Assembly (NCBI GenBank): GCA_018401055.1
Contig: JAGYLB010000097.1
Span: forward strand, 1 to 64,000
Reading direction: 5' to 3'
DNA from: Roseicyclus sp.
GTDB lineage: Bacteria > Pseudomonadota > Alphaproteobacteria > Rhodobacterales > Rhodobacteraceae
DNA length: 64,000 nucleotides
Shown piece by piece: positions 18,039 to 27,328 of the stretch (position 1 is its first letter; the number at the start of each line of letters is the position of its first letter). A program made the translations under genes and the position numbers. The notes below the pieces were generated by a model. It was not told where the DNA came from, made no database searches, and was given only the letters and a program-made list of their open reading frames with translations.

Positions 18039-19162
18039 ATGTCCTTTTTCAAGAAGCTTAAGGACCGGATGCTCCGATCTTCGTCGAAGATCGACGAAGG
18101 CTTGGACGCCATCATCGAAGAGCGTTCGGCGGATGCGGCCAGCGAACCGGACCCGCAGCCAGAAGCCTTGCCGGAGCCGGACACCGCGCCGCGACCGCAG
18201 GCCCCGCCGTCCAACGCCGTGCCCCTGCTCCAAAACCTGTGCCAGTTCCGGTTGACGCACCGATGGCCGAGCCGGTGCCAGCCGCCAAGCCCGGCTTTCT
18301 CGGGCGTCTGGTCGGCCGAACCGCCGAGCCGCGCCGGGCGCTGGATGACGCGATGCTTGAAAGCCTCGAGGAATTGCTGATTGCCTCCGATATGGGTGTC
18401 GATACTGCCTTGCGCGTCACCGCCAACATGGCCGAGGGGCGCCACGGCCGGATGATGTCTGCCAGCGATATCAAGAGCTTGCTCGCCGCCGAGATTGCCC
18501 GCGTGATGGAGCCCGTGGCCCGCCCGATGCCCATCTACCCCAAGAAACCGCAGGTTGTGCTGGTCGTGGGCGTGAACGGTTCGGGCAAGACCACGACGAT
18601 CGGCAAGCTTGCCAGCCAGTTCAAGGCGGCGGGCAAATCCGTTGTGATCGCCGCCGGTGACACGTTCCGCGCGGCGGCCGTCGAGCAATTGCAGGTCTGG
18701 GGCAGCCGCGCCGGGGTGCCGGTGCTGACCGCACCTGAGGGGTCCGACCCGGCGGCACTCGCCTATGACGCGATGACACGCGCCGAGGCCGATGGTGCCG
18801 ATCTGCTGATGATCGACACCGCCGGGCGGCTGCAAAACCGCGCCGATCTGATGGAGGAGCTGGCCAAGATCGTGCGCGTCATCCGCAAGAAGGACCCCGA
18901 CGCGCCGCACAACACGATCCTTGTCCTCGATGCCACCACAGGCCAGAACGCGCTGAGCCAGGTCAAGACCTTCCAGGAGTTGGCCGATGTCTCGGGGTTG
19001 GTAATGACCAAGCTGGACGGAACCGCCAAGGGGGGCGTTTTGGTGGCGCTGGCCGACAAGTTTGGGCTTCCGATCCATGCGATCGGCGTGGGCGAACAGA
19101 TTGACGATTTGCAACCTTTCGACCCCGAAGAATTCGCCAAGGCGCTTGTAGGCCTTGAGTAA
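18039..19162 (+). CDS. ftsY: Signal recognition particle receptor FtsY (frameshift near 18222)
   Basis: About 375 aa. SRP-dependent GTPase at the inner membrane. N-terminal basic/acidic A-domain (MSFFKKLKDRMLRSSSKIDE), Pro-rich linker, then the N domain and GTPase: GVNGSGKTTTIGKLA, DTFRAAAVEQL, DTAGRLQ, TKLDGTAKGG. The frame breaks in GTGCCCCTGCTCC; one more C gives a Pro-Ala-Pro-Lys linker that joins both parts. The gene is essential, so an error in the sequence is likelier than true loss. Confidence 0.93.
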
Positions 19163-19200
19163 TTCCGACATTCATCCACAGTCCCTGTGAGTAATTTTCC

Positions 19201-20103
19201 ATGAGCGCCTGGATCACCTCGGTCGAGGGCACGGCACAGGCCGCGTCTTGGGCGACCATCCTTGCGCTGATGGCCGCTGTGCTGCATGCGATCTTTGGTG
19301 CGTTGCAAAAGGGCCGTCACGACCCGCTGCTGGCGCGGGGCGCCATCGACGCAAGCTACGCGCTGATGGCAGCACCTTTCGCCTTTTTCGTGGTGCCCTG
19401 GCCCGAGCCGCATATGTGGCCGATCTTTGCCGGGGCCTTTGTCATCCATGTGCTTTACAAATGGGCCACGCTGGCGAGCTACCGGCGCGGGGCCTACACG
19501 GTCGTCTACCCGGTGATGCGGGGCACCGGGCCCTTGTTCGCCATCATCGGTGCGTTTCTGGTTTTCGGCGAGACCTTCAACCCGGTGCAATGGCTGGGCG
19601 TCGCGGTTCTGCTGGCGGGGCTTTACGGGCTTGCGGCCTACAACATGATCCATGTCACGCTGGACCGCGAGACGCTGGTGCCCGCGCTGGGCTTTGCGGT
19701 GCTGACCGGCCTCTTCGTAGCGCTCTACACCACCTATGACGCCTATGCGATCCGCGCCACGGCGGACCCGTTCACCTTTCTGGCGTGGTTCTTCTTTCTC
19801 GACGGCCTGCTGTTCCCGCTGCTCGCGCTGCGGTTCTACAACCGCTTGCCCGACAAGCCGCCCCTAGGCCCGCTGGCTATCCGGGGCATCTTCGGCGGCC
19901 TCGTGGCCTTTGCCAGCTTCGGCTCGATCATGCTGGCCACCCGTCTCGACCAGGTGGGGCAGGCGGCGGTCTTGCGCGAAACCTCGACCGTTTTCGCGGC
20001 GCTGATCGGCTGGCTGGTGCTGGGGGAAAAGGTGGGGCCGCGCCGTCTGGCCCTCATGGGGTTGATCGCAGCCGGTGCGGTGATAGTTGAGTTGGGCCGA
20101 TGA
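19201..20103 (+). CDS. EamA/DMT family transporter
   Basis: 300 aa with about ten hydrophobic segments in two EamA repeats (for example ALMAAVLHAIFGALQKGRHD and FGSIMLATRLDQVGQAAVLRE, with GWLVLGEKVGPRRLALMGLI closing repeat 2). DMT proteins export amino acids, metabolites or drugs; no substrate can be inferred. It lies 38 bp after ftsY and overlaps the start of the yciB frame, suggesting one transcript. Confidence 0.85.
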   Translation: MSAWITSVEGTAQAASWATILALMAAVLHAIFGALQKGRHDPLLARGAIDASYALMAAPFAFFVVPWPEPHMWPIFAGAFVIHVLYKWATLASYRRGAYTVVYPVMRGTGPLFAIIGAFLVFGETFNPVQWLGVAVLLAGLYGLAAYNMIHVTLDRETLVPALGFAVLTGLFVALYTTYDAYAIRATADPFTFLAWFFFLDGLLFPLLALRFYNRLPDKPPLGPLAIRGIFGGLVAFASFGSIMLATRLDQVGQAAVLRETSTVFAALIGWLVLGEKVGPRRLALMGLIAAGAVIVELGR

Positions 20104-20114
20104 AAGGGCCACGC

Positions 20115-20747
20115 ATGACCGTCAATAAATCCGTCAATCCCTGGCTCCGGCAGGCGCTGGAGCTTGGGCCGCCGATCCTGTTCTTCCTTGCCTACATGCG
20201 GTTCCAGGACGTGACCTGGACCATCGGCGGGCGCGATTATGACGGGTTCATCCTGGTCACGGCGGGCTTCGTGCCGCTGCTGCTCTTGTCCATGGCCGTC
20301 TTGTGGAAACTGACGGGTAAGATCAGCCGCTTGCAGGTGTTCACCGCGGTCATGGTCGTGGTCTTCGGCGGGCTGACAATCTGGCTCAACGACGAGCGCT
20401 TCTTCAAGATGAAGACCACGCTGGTCTACGGGTTCTTTGCCGTAACGCTGGGCATCGGGCTTTTGCGCGGTCAGGGCTGGCTCAAGGTCTTGATGGGCGA
20501 GATGCTGCCCATGACGGATCGCGGCTGGCTTATCCTGTCGGGCCGTCTGGCGGCTGTTTTCGCCCTGATGGCGGTGGCCAACGAGGCGGTCTGGCGCACG
20601 CAATCCACGGAGTTTTGGGTGACCTTCGAGACCTTTGGCCTGCCCGCCTTCCTGTTCGCGGCCTTCATGGCGCAGGGAAAACTGATCGAGCGTGAAAGCC
20701 TCAGTGCCGGGAAGGGCGACCGGGACGGTCCTGGGGACGAGGGGTAG
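20115..20747 (+). CDS. yciB: Inner membrane-spanning protein YciB (septation protein A)
   Basis: 210 aa. LELGPPILFFLAYM, then VFTAVMVVVFGGLTIWLNDERFFKMK and TTLVYGFFAVTLGIGLLRG match the YciB/IspA family, which is tied to envelope integrity and septation; five membrane segments. Start chosen at 20115 because AAAGGG precedes it; an in-frame ATG at 20100 overlaps the upstream stop. Its 3' end overlaps the convergent pseudouridine synthase gene by about 47 bp. Confidence 0.88.
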   Translation: MTVNKSVNPWLRQALELGPPILFFLAYMRFQDVTWTIGGRDYDGFILVTAGFVPLLLLSMAVLWKLTGKISRLQVFTAVMVVVFGGLTIWLNDERFFKMKTTLVYGFFAVTLGIGLLRGQGWLKVLMGEMLPMTDRGWLILSGRLAAVFALMAVANEAVWRTQSTEFWVTFETFGLPAFLFAAFMAQGKLIERESLSAGKGDRDGPGDEG

Positions 20748-21528
20748 GTTTCTTGCGCATCGGCGGGCGCTTGGGTTTGTCCTTGGCGACCGCATGGCCT
20801 TCGACGGCGGCCTCGATCCCCAACTGGTCGCGCAACACACGCGGCTTGATCTCTTCGACCTCTCCGGCCTTCAGCGTGCCCAAGCGGAACGGCCCGTAGG
20901 ACACGCGGATCAGGCGGTTCACCTCAAGCCCGATTTCGGTCATGGCGCGGCGGATCTCGCGGTTCTTGCCTTCGCGCAGACCGATGGTCAGCCAGGCATT
21001 CGCACCCTGCTGACGGTCAAGCGTCGCCTCCATCGCCTGAAACCGCTCGCCCTCGATCACCAGACCGCGGCGGAGCGGCTCCAGCGTCGCCTCGGTCGGC
21101 GTGCCCTTGACCCGCACGCGGTACTTGCGCAACCAGCCTGTCGCCGGCAATTCCAGCTTGCGCTTGATGCCACCATCATTGGTCAGCAGCAAAAGCCCCT
21201 CGGAATTGATGTCGAGCCGCCCCACGCTCATCACGCGCGGCAAGTCGGCGGGCAGGCTGTCGAACACCGTCTGGCGGCCCTTTTCGTCACTGGCCGAGGT
21301 CACAAGACCGGTGGGCTTGTGATAGAGCCACAGGCGCGGGCGTTCCGCTTCACCTACCGCTTTGCCATCGACGGTGATCTTGTCGGCCTCGGTCACGTTC
21401 AGCGCCGGGCTGTCGATCACCTTGCCGTTCACGGTGACGCGCCCAGCCTCGATCAGACGCTCCGCCTCGCGCCGCGAGGCGATCCCGGCACGGCTGAGGC
21501 GTTTGGCGATGCGTTCAGGTTCACTCAT
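20701..21528 (-). CDS. rluB: 23S rRNA pseudouridine synthase, RsuA/RluB family
   Basis: 275 aa. S4-like RNA-binding domain first (ERIAKRLSRAGIASRREAER), then the catalytic domain with the aspartate motif GRLDINSEGLLLLTNDG and the RsuA/RluB-type end REGKNREIRRAM, LIRVSYGPFRLG. A basic Pro/Arg/Lys tail (KPKRPPMRKKPTPRP) follows. RluB-like is favoured over RsuA because of the length of the tail. Start at 21528; an ATG at 21540 is also in frame. Divergent from tadA. Confidence 0.88.
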   Translation of the reverse strand: MSEPERIAKRLSRAGIASRREAERLIEAGRVTVNGKVIDSPALNVTEADKITVDGKAVGEAERPRLWLYHKPTGLVTSASDEKGRQTVFDSLPADLPRVMSVGRLDINSEGLLLLTNDGGIKRKLELPATGWLRKYRVRVKGTPTEATLEPLRRGLVIEGERFQAMEATLDRQQGANAWLTIGLREGKNREIRRAMTEIGLEVNRLIRVSYGPFRLGTLKAGEVEEIKPRVLRDQLGIEAAVEGHAVAKDKPKRPPMRKKPTPRPQDRPGRPSRH

Positions 21529-21582
21529 GGAGTGCCGCATAGCGGTTTGACAGCCAAAGCGAAAGGCACGATCACGGCGGCC

Positions 21583-22031
21583 ATGGGCAGTTTCATCTCC
21601 TTCATGGATGCGGCGATGGCAGAGGCGCGTGCGGCCGCCGCGGCGGGCGAGGTGCCGGTGGGCGCTGTCATCGTGAAGAACGGGCAGGTCATCGCGCGCG
21701 CAGCAACCGGATGCGCGAATTGACCGACCCCACGGCGCATGCCGAGATGCTGGCGATCCGCGCGGCCTGTCGGGCGCTGGGGTCCGAGCGGCTGACAGGC
21801 TGCGATCTGTGGGTGACGCTGGAACCTTGCCCGGCCTGCGCGGGCGCGATTGCGGCCGCACGGCTGTCGCGGCTCTATTACGGGGCGAGTGATCCAAAAT
21901 CCGGCGGCGTGGCGCAGGGGCCGCGGGTCTTTGACCACAGCCAGTCGCATTGGGCACCCGAGGTCTATGGCGGCATCGGCGAGGCCGAGGCGGCTGCGCT
22001 GATGCGCGATTTCTTCGCAGCCCGGCGCTGA
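21583..22031 (+). CDS. tadA: tRNA adenosine(34) deaminase TadA (frameshift near 21706)
   Basis: About 149 aa. Makes inosine at the wobble position of tRNA-Arg. MDAAMAEARAAAAAGEVPVG and AVIVKNGQVIARA, then HAEMLAIRAA (zinc His and catalytic Glu) and EPCPACAGAI (two zinc Cys). The frame breaks in CGCGCAGCAACCGG; one more G gives the expected RAGNRMRELTDPTAHAEM. Essential in most bacteria, so an assembly error is probable. Confidence 0.93.
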
Positions 22032-22225
22032 CGGCACTAAGCCCCTGCACCCCAAGACAAGGCCGCCCCGGCATTCAGGGCGGTTTCTGACGTGACCAAA
22101 AGTGCCGGGGTGAGAAGGGTCGCGTTGCGCAGGGATCGCCCGCCTAGGTCGCGGGAGGCGGCTGTGCGGACAAGGCGGCTGGTTTGCTGCCTGGGGTTGA
22201 GTTTGCCCAGGCGAACAGCGAGCAA

Positions 22226-22669
22226 TCAGGTCCTGTAGCTGAAATCAAAGGCCTCCTCGCTGGGCCCGTTTTTCCGCAGGAGCATCAACCTTTCCCTGCC
22301 CTCGACCAGATTGGGGATATGGCCCGCCCGTATCGGCCAGATCACATATGATGGCGCGTCCACACGTTCGAACCATTCTGCCCGGCGGTTCAGGAACGTC
22401 CCATGGATGGTCTTGTGCACGAAATGCGCAAAGTCCTCGCAGCTTTCCCAAACCGAGAGGGTTGCCAGAGCCACATCAGGACGTCCGAACAAACGGCCGT
22501 AATCGTTCTCAGGAATTGCGAGGTCTTCGTCCTTCATCCTCCACACAAAACCCTTCGATCTATCGGCCACGGCGTTGACTAGGTCCGTGTTCTCTTCAAA
22601 ACCTGCAATGCGAGGATCGCCAAAAGGGAACAAAAGGTAGCCCATGTTCATTTGCGCGATGTGCTGCAT
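22226..22669 (-). CDS. DUF3291 domain-containing protein
   Basis: 147 aa. Starts MQHIAQMNMGYLLFPFGDPR, then VADRSKGFVWRMKDE and VALATLSVWESCEDFAHFVH: the pattern of DUF3291, related to ABM-fold monooxygenase-like proteins. No catalytic function is established. Start at 22669 is supported by GGAGGAAAAG immediately upstream. About 195 bp separating it from tadA hold no recognisable feature. Confidence 0.8.
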   Translation of the reverse strand: MQHIAQMNMGYLLFPFGDPRIAGFEENTDLVNAVADRSKGFVWRMKDEDLAIPENDYGRLFGRPDVALATLSVWESCEDFAHFVHKTIHGTFLNRRAEWFERVDAPSYVIWPIRAGHIPNLVEGRERLMLLRKNGPSEEAFDFSYRT

Positions 22670-22872
22670 CTTTTCCTCCATCGAACCCCAGGATCACAGA
22701 GTGAATAGGCGTGGCTATTCGGTCAAGGGCGCGCGCTTGACGATCCGGAGGGGCTCGAACCGGCGTTCTTTGCTCCTGAGGGGCTCGGCTGGCCGCGCAC
22801 TTCCGCTCTTCCTGTCGGGCGCGTGGTCAGTCGCGAGACTGCCGGAGGTCGGCAAGGGGCACCCAAAACGAA

Positions 22873-22900
22873 AACCGCCCCGGTTTCCCGGAGCGGTTCG
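22873..22900 (-). terminator. Terminator of the solute-binding protein gene
   Basis: On the minus strand AACCGC-(bulge)-CCGG pairs with CCGG-GCGGTT around a short loop, followed by TTTTCGTTTT. It lies 25 bp after the stop of the gene at 22925. Confidence 0.7.
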
Positions 22901-22924
22901 TGTCTCACCTGACTGCCTTCGCCC

Positions 22925-24514
22925 TCAGTTCGCGTCGAAATACTTGAACATCACGCTGTCGTCGGCATCCACATCCGTCGACCACGCATCCGCGATGCCC
23001 CAGTTCAGCACCTGGTTGTGGATCGGGATATAGATCAGCTCTTCCTCGGCCATCGCCCAGAGATCTGCGACCGTCTGGTTGCGCGCCTCCAGATCGGTGT
23101 TCGAGGTCAGCGTCTGGATCATCGCGTCCATCTCGGCGTTGGAGAAACGCGTGCCGTTCCAAGAGCCCCGGCCATCGCCCATCGTGTGGTAGAGGAAGTT
23201 GAACACGTATTCCGAATCGTAGGTCGGAACGCCCCAGCCCAGCAGGTAGAAATCTGTCTGCTCGTTGGCGATCAGCGGGAAGTGCTGGGCGCGCGGCAGG
23301 GCCGAGAGGTTCACGGTGATCCCGATCTGGGCGAGCATGCCGACGGCGGCCTGGCAGATCGCCTCGTCGTTGACATAGCGGTCGTTGGGGCAGTCGAGCT
23401 GGATCGAGAAGCCGTCGCCATAGCCTGCCTCGGCCATCAGGGCGCGGGCGGCCTCCACGTCATAGGCGGGATAGGCGGCAAGTTCCGGCGTCCAGCCGTT
23501 GACGGGCGGGGGCAGCATGGCGCCCGAGGGGTCGGACTGGCCACGCATCACGACCTGCTGGATCGCCTCTCGGTTGATCGCGATATTGATGGCCTGGCGC
23601 ACGCGGACATCGGCGAGCGGATTCGCCCCCTCTACGCTGTCGAGCGTCAGGTCGTCGTCGCCCACATTCATGCCGAAGAAGATGTTTCGGTTCTGCGCGG
23701 CGGTGGCGAGGCCGATGCCGTCGGCCGCGTCGACGCGGACCAGATCCTGCACCGGCACGTCCTGGATGAAGTCGACCTCGCCTGTCAGAAGCGCCGCGAC
23801 GCGGGTGGCGGGGTTCTGGATCGGGGTGAAGATCAGTTCGGTGACGGCCATCGGAAAGGTGCCGATGCCCCAGTAGTTCGGGTTCTGGGTCATCACCGTG
23901 CGCACGTCGGCCTCGCGGCTTTGCAAGATGAAGGGGCCGGTGCCGTTGGCGTTGCGCGCGGCAAAGGTGTCTTCGCCCGCGGCGTAGTCCTGTACGGCCT
24001 CGGCGCCGTTGGCCATGGCCCAGCCTGCGTCCATCATCATGATGTTGGTCAGGTTGTTGGGCAGCAGCGGGTTCGGCCCATCGGTCACGATCTCGACGGT
24101 GTAGGGGCCTGCGGCGCGCACTTCGACGACACCGGTCAGCAGTTCCTTGAAGTTCGATGTCTCGGTCTTCGCACGGTTGAGCGAAAAGACCACGTCTTCC
24201 GCATCGAAGGTTTCGCCGCCGTGGTAGGTGACGCCCTCGCGCAACTGGAAGACCCAGACATTTGGATCATCGGACGAGGGTTCCCAGCTGAGCGCCAGCG
24301 CGGGTTCCATCTGGCCCAGCATGTTGCGCACGATCAGCGGCTCGTAGATCTGGTGCATGAGGGTGGTGGTCGGGCCCTCGTTCTGGGAATGGGGGTCGAG
24401 GGTCAGCGCCTCGGAGGCTCGGGCCCAGCGGAGGGTTTCGGCGGAGGCGGCGGCCGCGGTCAGCGCGGTCGTCGCGAGAAGGGCCGCGCCGAAGGCGGCG
24501 AAACGGATGGTCAT
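22925..24514 (-). CDS. ABC transporter substrate-binding protein, family 5 (peptide/nickel type)
   Basis: 529 aa. Signal peptide (MTIRFAAFGAALLATTAL then TAAAASA). Family-5 signature: LRWARASEALTLDPHSQNEG, MHQIYEPLIV, VWVFQLREGVTYHGGETFDA, and EYVFNFLYHTM near the end. Binds oligopeptides or similar solutes in the periplasm for a Dpp/Opp-type importer. No permease or ATPase genes are adjacent, so it is an orphan here. A terminator follows, making this a single-gene transcript. Confidence 0.92.
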   Translation of the reverse strand: MTIRFAAFGAALLATTALTAAAASAETLRWARASEALTLDPHSQNEGPTTTLMHQIYEPLIVRNMLGQMEPALALSWEPSSDDPNVWVFQLREGVTYHGGETFDAEDVVFSLNRAKTETSNFKELLTGVVEVRAAGPYTVEIVTDGPNPLLPNNLTNIMMMDAGWAMANGAEAVQDYAAGEDTFAARNANGTGPFILQSREADVRTVMTQNPNYWGIGTFPMAVTELIFTPIQNPATRVAALLTGEVDFIQDVPVQDLVRVDAADGIGLATAAQNRNIFFGMNVGDDDLTLDSVEGANPLADVRVRQAINIAINREAIQQVVMRGQSDPSGAMLPPPVNGWTPELAAYPAYDVEAARALMAEAGYGDGFSIQLDCPNDRYVNDEAICQAAVGMLAQIGITVNLSALPRAQHFPLIANEQTDFYLLGWGVPTYDSEYVFNFLYHTMGDGRGSWNGTRFSNAEMDAMIQTLTSNTDLEARNQTVADLWAMAEEELIYIPIHNQVLNWGIADAWSTDVDADDSVMFKYFDAN

Positions 24515-24664
24515 GGGTCAGCTCCCTGTCGTTTTTTGTTAACTGGCGCCAGTATGGAGAGGATTGCAGGCTTGTCCAGCCATCGCCCTTTGTGCGGTGG
24601 GGGATGCAATTGACTGCGGGCCGGTCTACATCCTTAGGGCGAAGGACCTGCCCATCGGAGCCCC

Positions 24665-25339
24665 ATGATGCCCGCCCCTGCCCGCGAGAGTGACTGGATC
24701 GACCGCTTTGCCGGGTTGAGCGGGCTGGAGCCGCGCATCCGCGACCTGCTCAGCGCGCGCAGCAAGGTGATCCGGGTGGCGCAGGGCACCACGATCTTCG
24801 GACCGGGCAAGTCGCCCGACAACCTGCTCTTGCTGCTCGACGGCACGGTGCGGGTGCAGCAGCTGGCAGAGAACGGGCGGGAAGTGGTGCTCTACCGGGT
24901 GACGGCAGGAGAAAGCTGCGTGCTGACCACGGCCTGCATGCTGGCCTACGAGGATCATTCGGCGGAAGGTATCGCCGAGACCGACATCGTGGCGGCGGCC
25001 ATACCGCGGGCGGTGTTCGACGACTTGATTGCCTCGTCCAAGGAGTTCCGCAATTTCGTGTTCCGCGCCTATTCGCGGCGTATCACAGACCTGTTCCATG
25101 TGATCGAGGATATCGCGTTCCGGCGGATGGACATTCGCCTCGCACAGAAGATCATCGAGCGGGCGGATGCCGGGGTGCTGAAGGCGACCCATGCGCAGCT
25201 GGCGGCAGAGCTTGGCACCGCGCGGGAGGTGATCTCGAGGCAATTGGCCGAGTTCCAGCGACGCGGCTGGGTGGCGCAGGCGCGGGGCACCGTCGAGATC
25301 CTCGATTGCGAGGGGCTGCGCGGGCTGGCCGAAAGCTGA
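24665..25339 (+). CDS. Crp/Fnr family transcriptional regulator
   Basis: 224 aa. N-terminal cyclic-nucleotide-type barrel (TTIFGPGKSPDNLLLLLDGTV), linker helix, and HTH (LKATHAQLAAELGTAREVIS RQLAEF). No N-terminal FNR cysteine cluster, but two cysteines lie close together in ESCVLTTACMLAYE (about residues 79 and 86). It is followed directly by the YeeE/YedE-persulfide dioxygenase genes, so control of these by sulfane sulfur or redox state is plausible; this is inference from position. Confidence 0.88.
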   Translation: MMPAPARESDWIDRFAGLSGLEPRIRDLLSARSKVIRVAQGTTIFGPGKSPDNLLLLLDGTVRVQQLAENGREVVLYRVTAGESCVLTTACMLAYEDHSAEGIAETDIVAAAIPRAVFDDLIASSKEFRNFVFRAYSRRITDLFHVIEDIAFRRMDIRLAQKIIERADAGVLKATHAQLAAELGTAREVISRQLAEFQRRGWVAQARGTVEILDCEGLRGLAES

Positions 25340-25350
25340 TCTGCGACTTG

Positions 25351-25365
25351 TGTGACTAGATCACC
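25351..25365. promoter_or_regulatory. Palindrome before the sulfur genes, candidate operator
   Basis: TGTGACTAGATCACC contains GTGA-N5-TCAC, a Crp/Fnr-like half-site pair, 54 bp before the leader ORF and just after the regulator gene. The spacing is shorter than the canonical N6, so this is tentative. Confidence 0.35.
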
Positions 25366-25418
25366 GATTGTCCGGCCCGTTTGCGCTATTCATGATGGTG
25401 CGAACAGGAGGATTATCC

Positions 25419-25478
25419 ATGCAGATCACTGCAATCATTGAGATTCGTGGGCGAGTCGCACCGGGAGGTGCGGCATGA
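25419..25478 (+). CDS. Tiny ORF (19 codons) coupled to the YeeE/YedE gene
   Basis: ATG at 25419 follows a perfect AGGAGG with 7-nt spacing. It encodes MQITAIIEIRGRVAPGGAA and ends in TGA that overlaps the next ATG (ATGA at 25475). The next gene itself has a weaker GGGAGG-like site inside this ORF. It looks like a leader peptide or a small protein that couples translation. No similarity to a known peptide is recognised. Confidence 0.5.
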   Translation: MQITAIIEIRGRVAPGGAA

Positions 25479-25909
25479 TCGAGACCGTCTTCACGCCTTG
25501 GCAATCGCTGGGGGGCGGGGTTCTGATCGGACTGGCCTCTGTGCTGCTGATGCTGGTGGCAGGGCGGGTGATGGGGGCGACCGGCGTTCTGGCCGGCATC
25601 TTCGCGCCCGCCTCCGTCGCAGACATGAGCTGGCGTGTGGCGCTGCTGGCCGGGATGGTCACCGGGCCTGCCGTCTTCTGGCTGGTGACGGGCGGCATGC
25701 CCGAGATCACTGTGCCGGTGTCGATGCCGATGCTGCTGATCGGCGGGTTCATCGTGGGGGTGGGCGTGACCTACGGGTCTGGCTGCACCTCGGGGCACGG
25801 GGTCTGCGGGATGGCGCGGCTGAGCCCGCGGTCGATCGCGGCCACGCTGACCTTCATGGCTACAACGGCGGTGACGGTCTTCGTCGTGCGCCACGTGATC
25901 GGAGGGTGA
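25475..25909 (+). CDS. YeeE/YedE family sulfur-compound transporter (PmpA-like)
   Basis: 144 aa, four hydrophobic segments. Conserved cysteine motif GSGCTSGHGVCGMARLSPRS (about residues 99-118), the hallmark of YeeE/YedE proteins, which move thiosulfate or related sulfur species. It is a half-size form that pairs with the next gene; such pairs often lie beside persulfide dioxygenase genes in alphaproteobacteria. Four bases separate the two. Confidence 0.87.
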   Translation: MIETVFTPWQSLGGGVLIGLASVLLMLVAGRVMGATGVLAGIFAPASVADMSWRVALLAGMVTGPAVFWLVTGGMPEITVPVSMPMLLIGGFIVGVGVTYGSGCTSGHGVCGMARLSPRSIAATLTFMATTAVTVFVVRHVIGG

Positions 25910-25913
25910 GGGA

Positions 25914-26351
25914 ATGCGTCTGATCCTGATCTATCTCATCGGCGTGGTCTTCGGCACCGGCATCGTGGTGTCGGGCATGGCGAACCCCGCCAAGGTCATC
26001 AACTTCTTCGATGTGGCCGGGTCCTGGGACCCAAGCCTTGCCTTCGTCATGGGCGGCGCGCTGGTCGTGACCGCATTGGGCTATCGGCTGGTCTTTGGCC
26101 GCGGGCGTCCGATCTTCGAGGGCAAGTTCATGCTGCCCACGGCGCGCAACCTTGATGCGCGGCTGATCGGCGGGTCGGCCGTCTTCGGCGTGGGTTGGGG
26201 CATCGCGGGCTTCTGCCCCGGTGGCGCATTGCCCGCGCTTGGCACGGGGCGGATCGACGTGATCGCCTTTGTCGTCGCTATGCTCGCGGGCATCTTCGCC
26301 GCGAAATACCTGCAGTCGCTGTCGCGCGCCCGTGCGCAGCCAGCCCAATGA
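25914..26351 (+). CDS. YeeE/YedE family protein (DUF6691, PmpB-like)
   Basis: 145 aa, membrane protein with NPAKVINFFDVAGSWDPSLA (N-terminal half) and GVGWGIAGFCPGGALPALGTG, where the FCPGG cysteine matches the second half of full-length YeeE. Probably forms a transporter with the preceding protein. Its stop overlaps the first possible ATG of the MBL gene. Confidence 0.87.
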   Translation: MRLILIYLIGVVFGTGIVVSGMANPAKVINFFDVAGSWDPSLAFVMGGALVVTALGYRLVFGRGRPIFEGKFMLPTARNLDARLIGGSAVFGVGWGIAGFCPGGALPALGTGRIDVIAFVVAMLAGIFAAKYLQSLSRARAQPAQ

Positions 26352-26368
26352 TCCCGGAGGATCCCGAC

Positions 26369-27253
26369 ATGATCGACTATCCCGTCAAGATGGACGTCCA
26401 TCCGCACGTTCAGGCCTTTTTCGACGAGGCGACCAACACGATCAGCTACATCGTGAAAGACCCCGCGTCGAACCATTGCGCCATCATCGACAGCGTGATG
26501 GACATCGACTACGCGGCTGGCCGCATCACCTATGACCACGCCGACGCCCTGATCGCCGCCATCGAGACGCAGGGCCTGACGCTGGACTGGATCATCGAGA
26601 CCCATGTCCACGCAGACCACCTGTCGGCGGCGCCCTACATTCAGCAAAGGCTGGGTGGAAAGATCGGTATCGGGTCGAAGATCATGGTGGTGCAAGACAC
26701 CTTCGGGAAGGTGTTCAACGAGGGCACCGAGTTCCAGCGCGATGGCAGCCAGTTCGATGCGCTGTTCGAGGATGGCGACACCTACATGATCGGCAACATG
26801 CACGCCTTCGCCATGTATACGCCCGGCCACACGCCCGCCTGCATGGTGCACGTGATGGGTGACGCGGCCTTTGTCGGCGACACGCTCTTCATGCCCGATG
26901 GCGGATCGGCGCGCGCCGATTTCCCCGGCGGGGATGCAGGCACGCTTTACGACAGCATCCAGAAGGTGCTGGCCCTGCCCGACGAGATGCGTCTGTTCAT
27001 GTGCCACGATTACGGCCCCAATGGCCGCGACATCGCGTGGGAAACCACCGTGGGCGAGGAAAAGGCGCACAATATCCATGTCGGCGGCGGCAAGACGAAA
27101 GAGGATTTCGTCAAGTTCCGCACAGAGCGCGACGCGCAACTGGCGATGCCGCGTCTGATCATCCCGTCGCTGCAGGTGAACATGCGCGCAGGCGCAATCC
27201 CGACCGACAAGGACGGGCGTCCGATGCTCAAGGTGCCGGTCAACGGCCTTTGA
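26369..27253 (+). CDS. MBL-fold hydrolase, persulfide dioxygenase (ETHE1/Blh) type
   Basis: 294 aa. Metal-binding HVHADHLSA (after WIIET), MYTPGHTPACMVHVMGD, VGDTLFMPDGGSARADFPGG, and LFMCHDYGPNGRDIAWETTV: the ETHE1/Blh pattern. These enzymes oxidise glutathione persulfide to sulfite with a single iron. Context with YeeE/YedE and DUF442 supports sulfide or persulfide removal. Start at 26369 because GGAGG precedes it by 8 nt; an ATG at 26348 is in frame and overlaps the upstream stop. Confidence 0.9.
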   Translation: MIDYPVKMDVHPHVQAFFDEATNTISYIVKDPASNHCAIIDSVMDIDYAAGRITYDHADALIAAIETQGLTLDWIIETHVHADHLSAAPYIQQRLGGKIGIGSKIMVVQDTFGKVFNEGTEFQRDGSQFDALFEDGDTYMIGNMHAFAMYTPGHTPACMVHVMGDAAFVGDTLFMPDGGSARADFPGGDAGTLYDSIQKVLALPDEMRLFMCHDYGPNGRDIAWETTVGEEKAHNIHVGGGKTKEDFVKFRTERDAQLAMPRLIIPSLQVNMRAGAIPTDKDGRPMLKVPVNGL

Positions 27254-27328
27254 TCTTGTCCCGGCGGTCTTGGCGGCCGTCGGGTTCCCTCAAACCACTG
27301 TAAATACTTCCGAAAAGGAGGCTCCTCT

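Noticed and set aside
23018..24613. Long plus-strand frame opposite the family-5 binding protein
   Set aside because: Antisense shadow; no motif, and the minus strand encodes a full-length known family.
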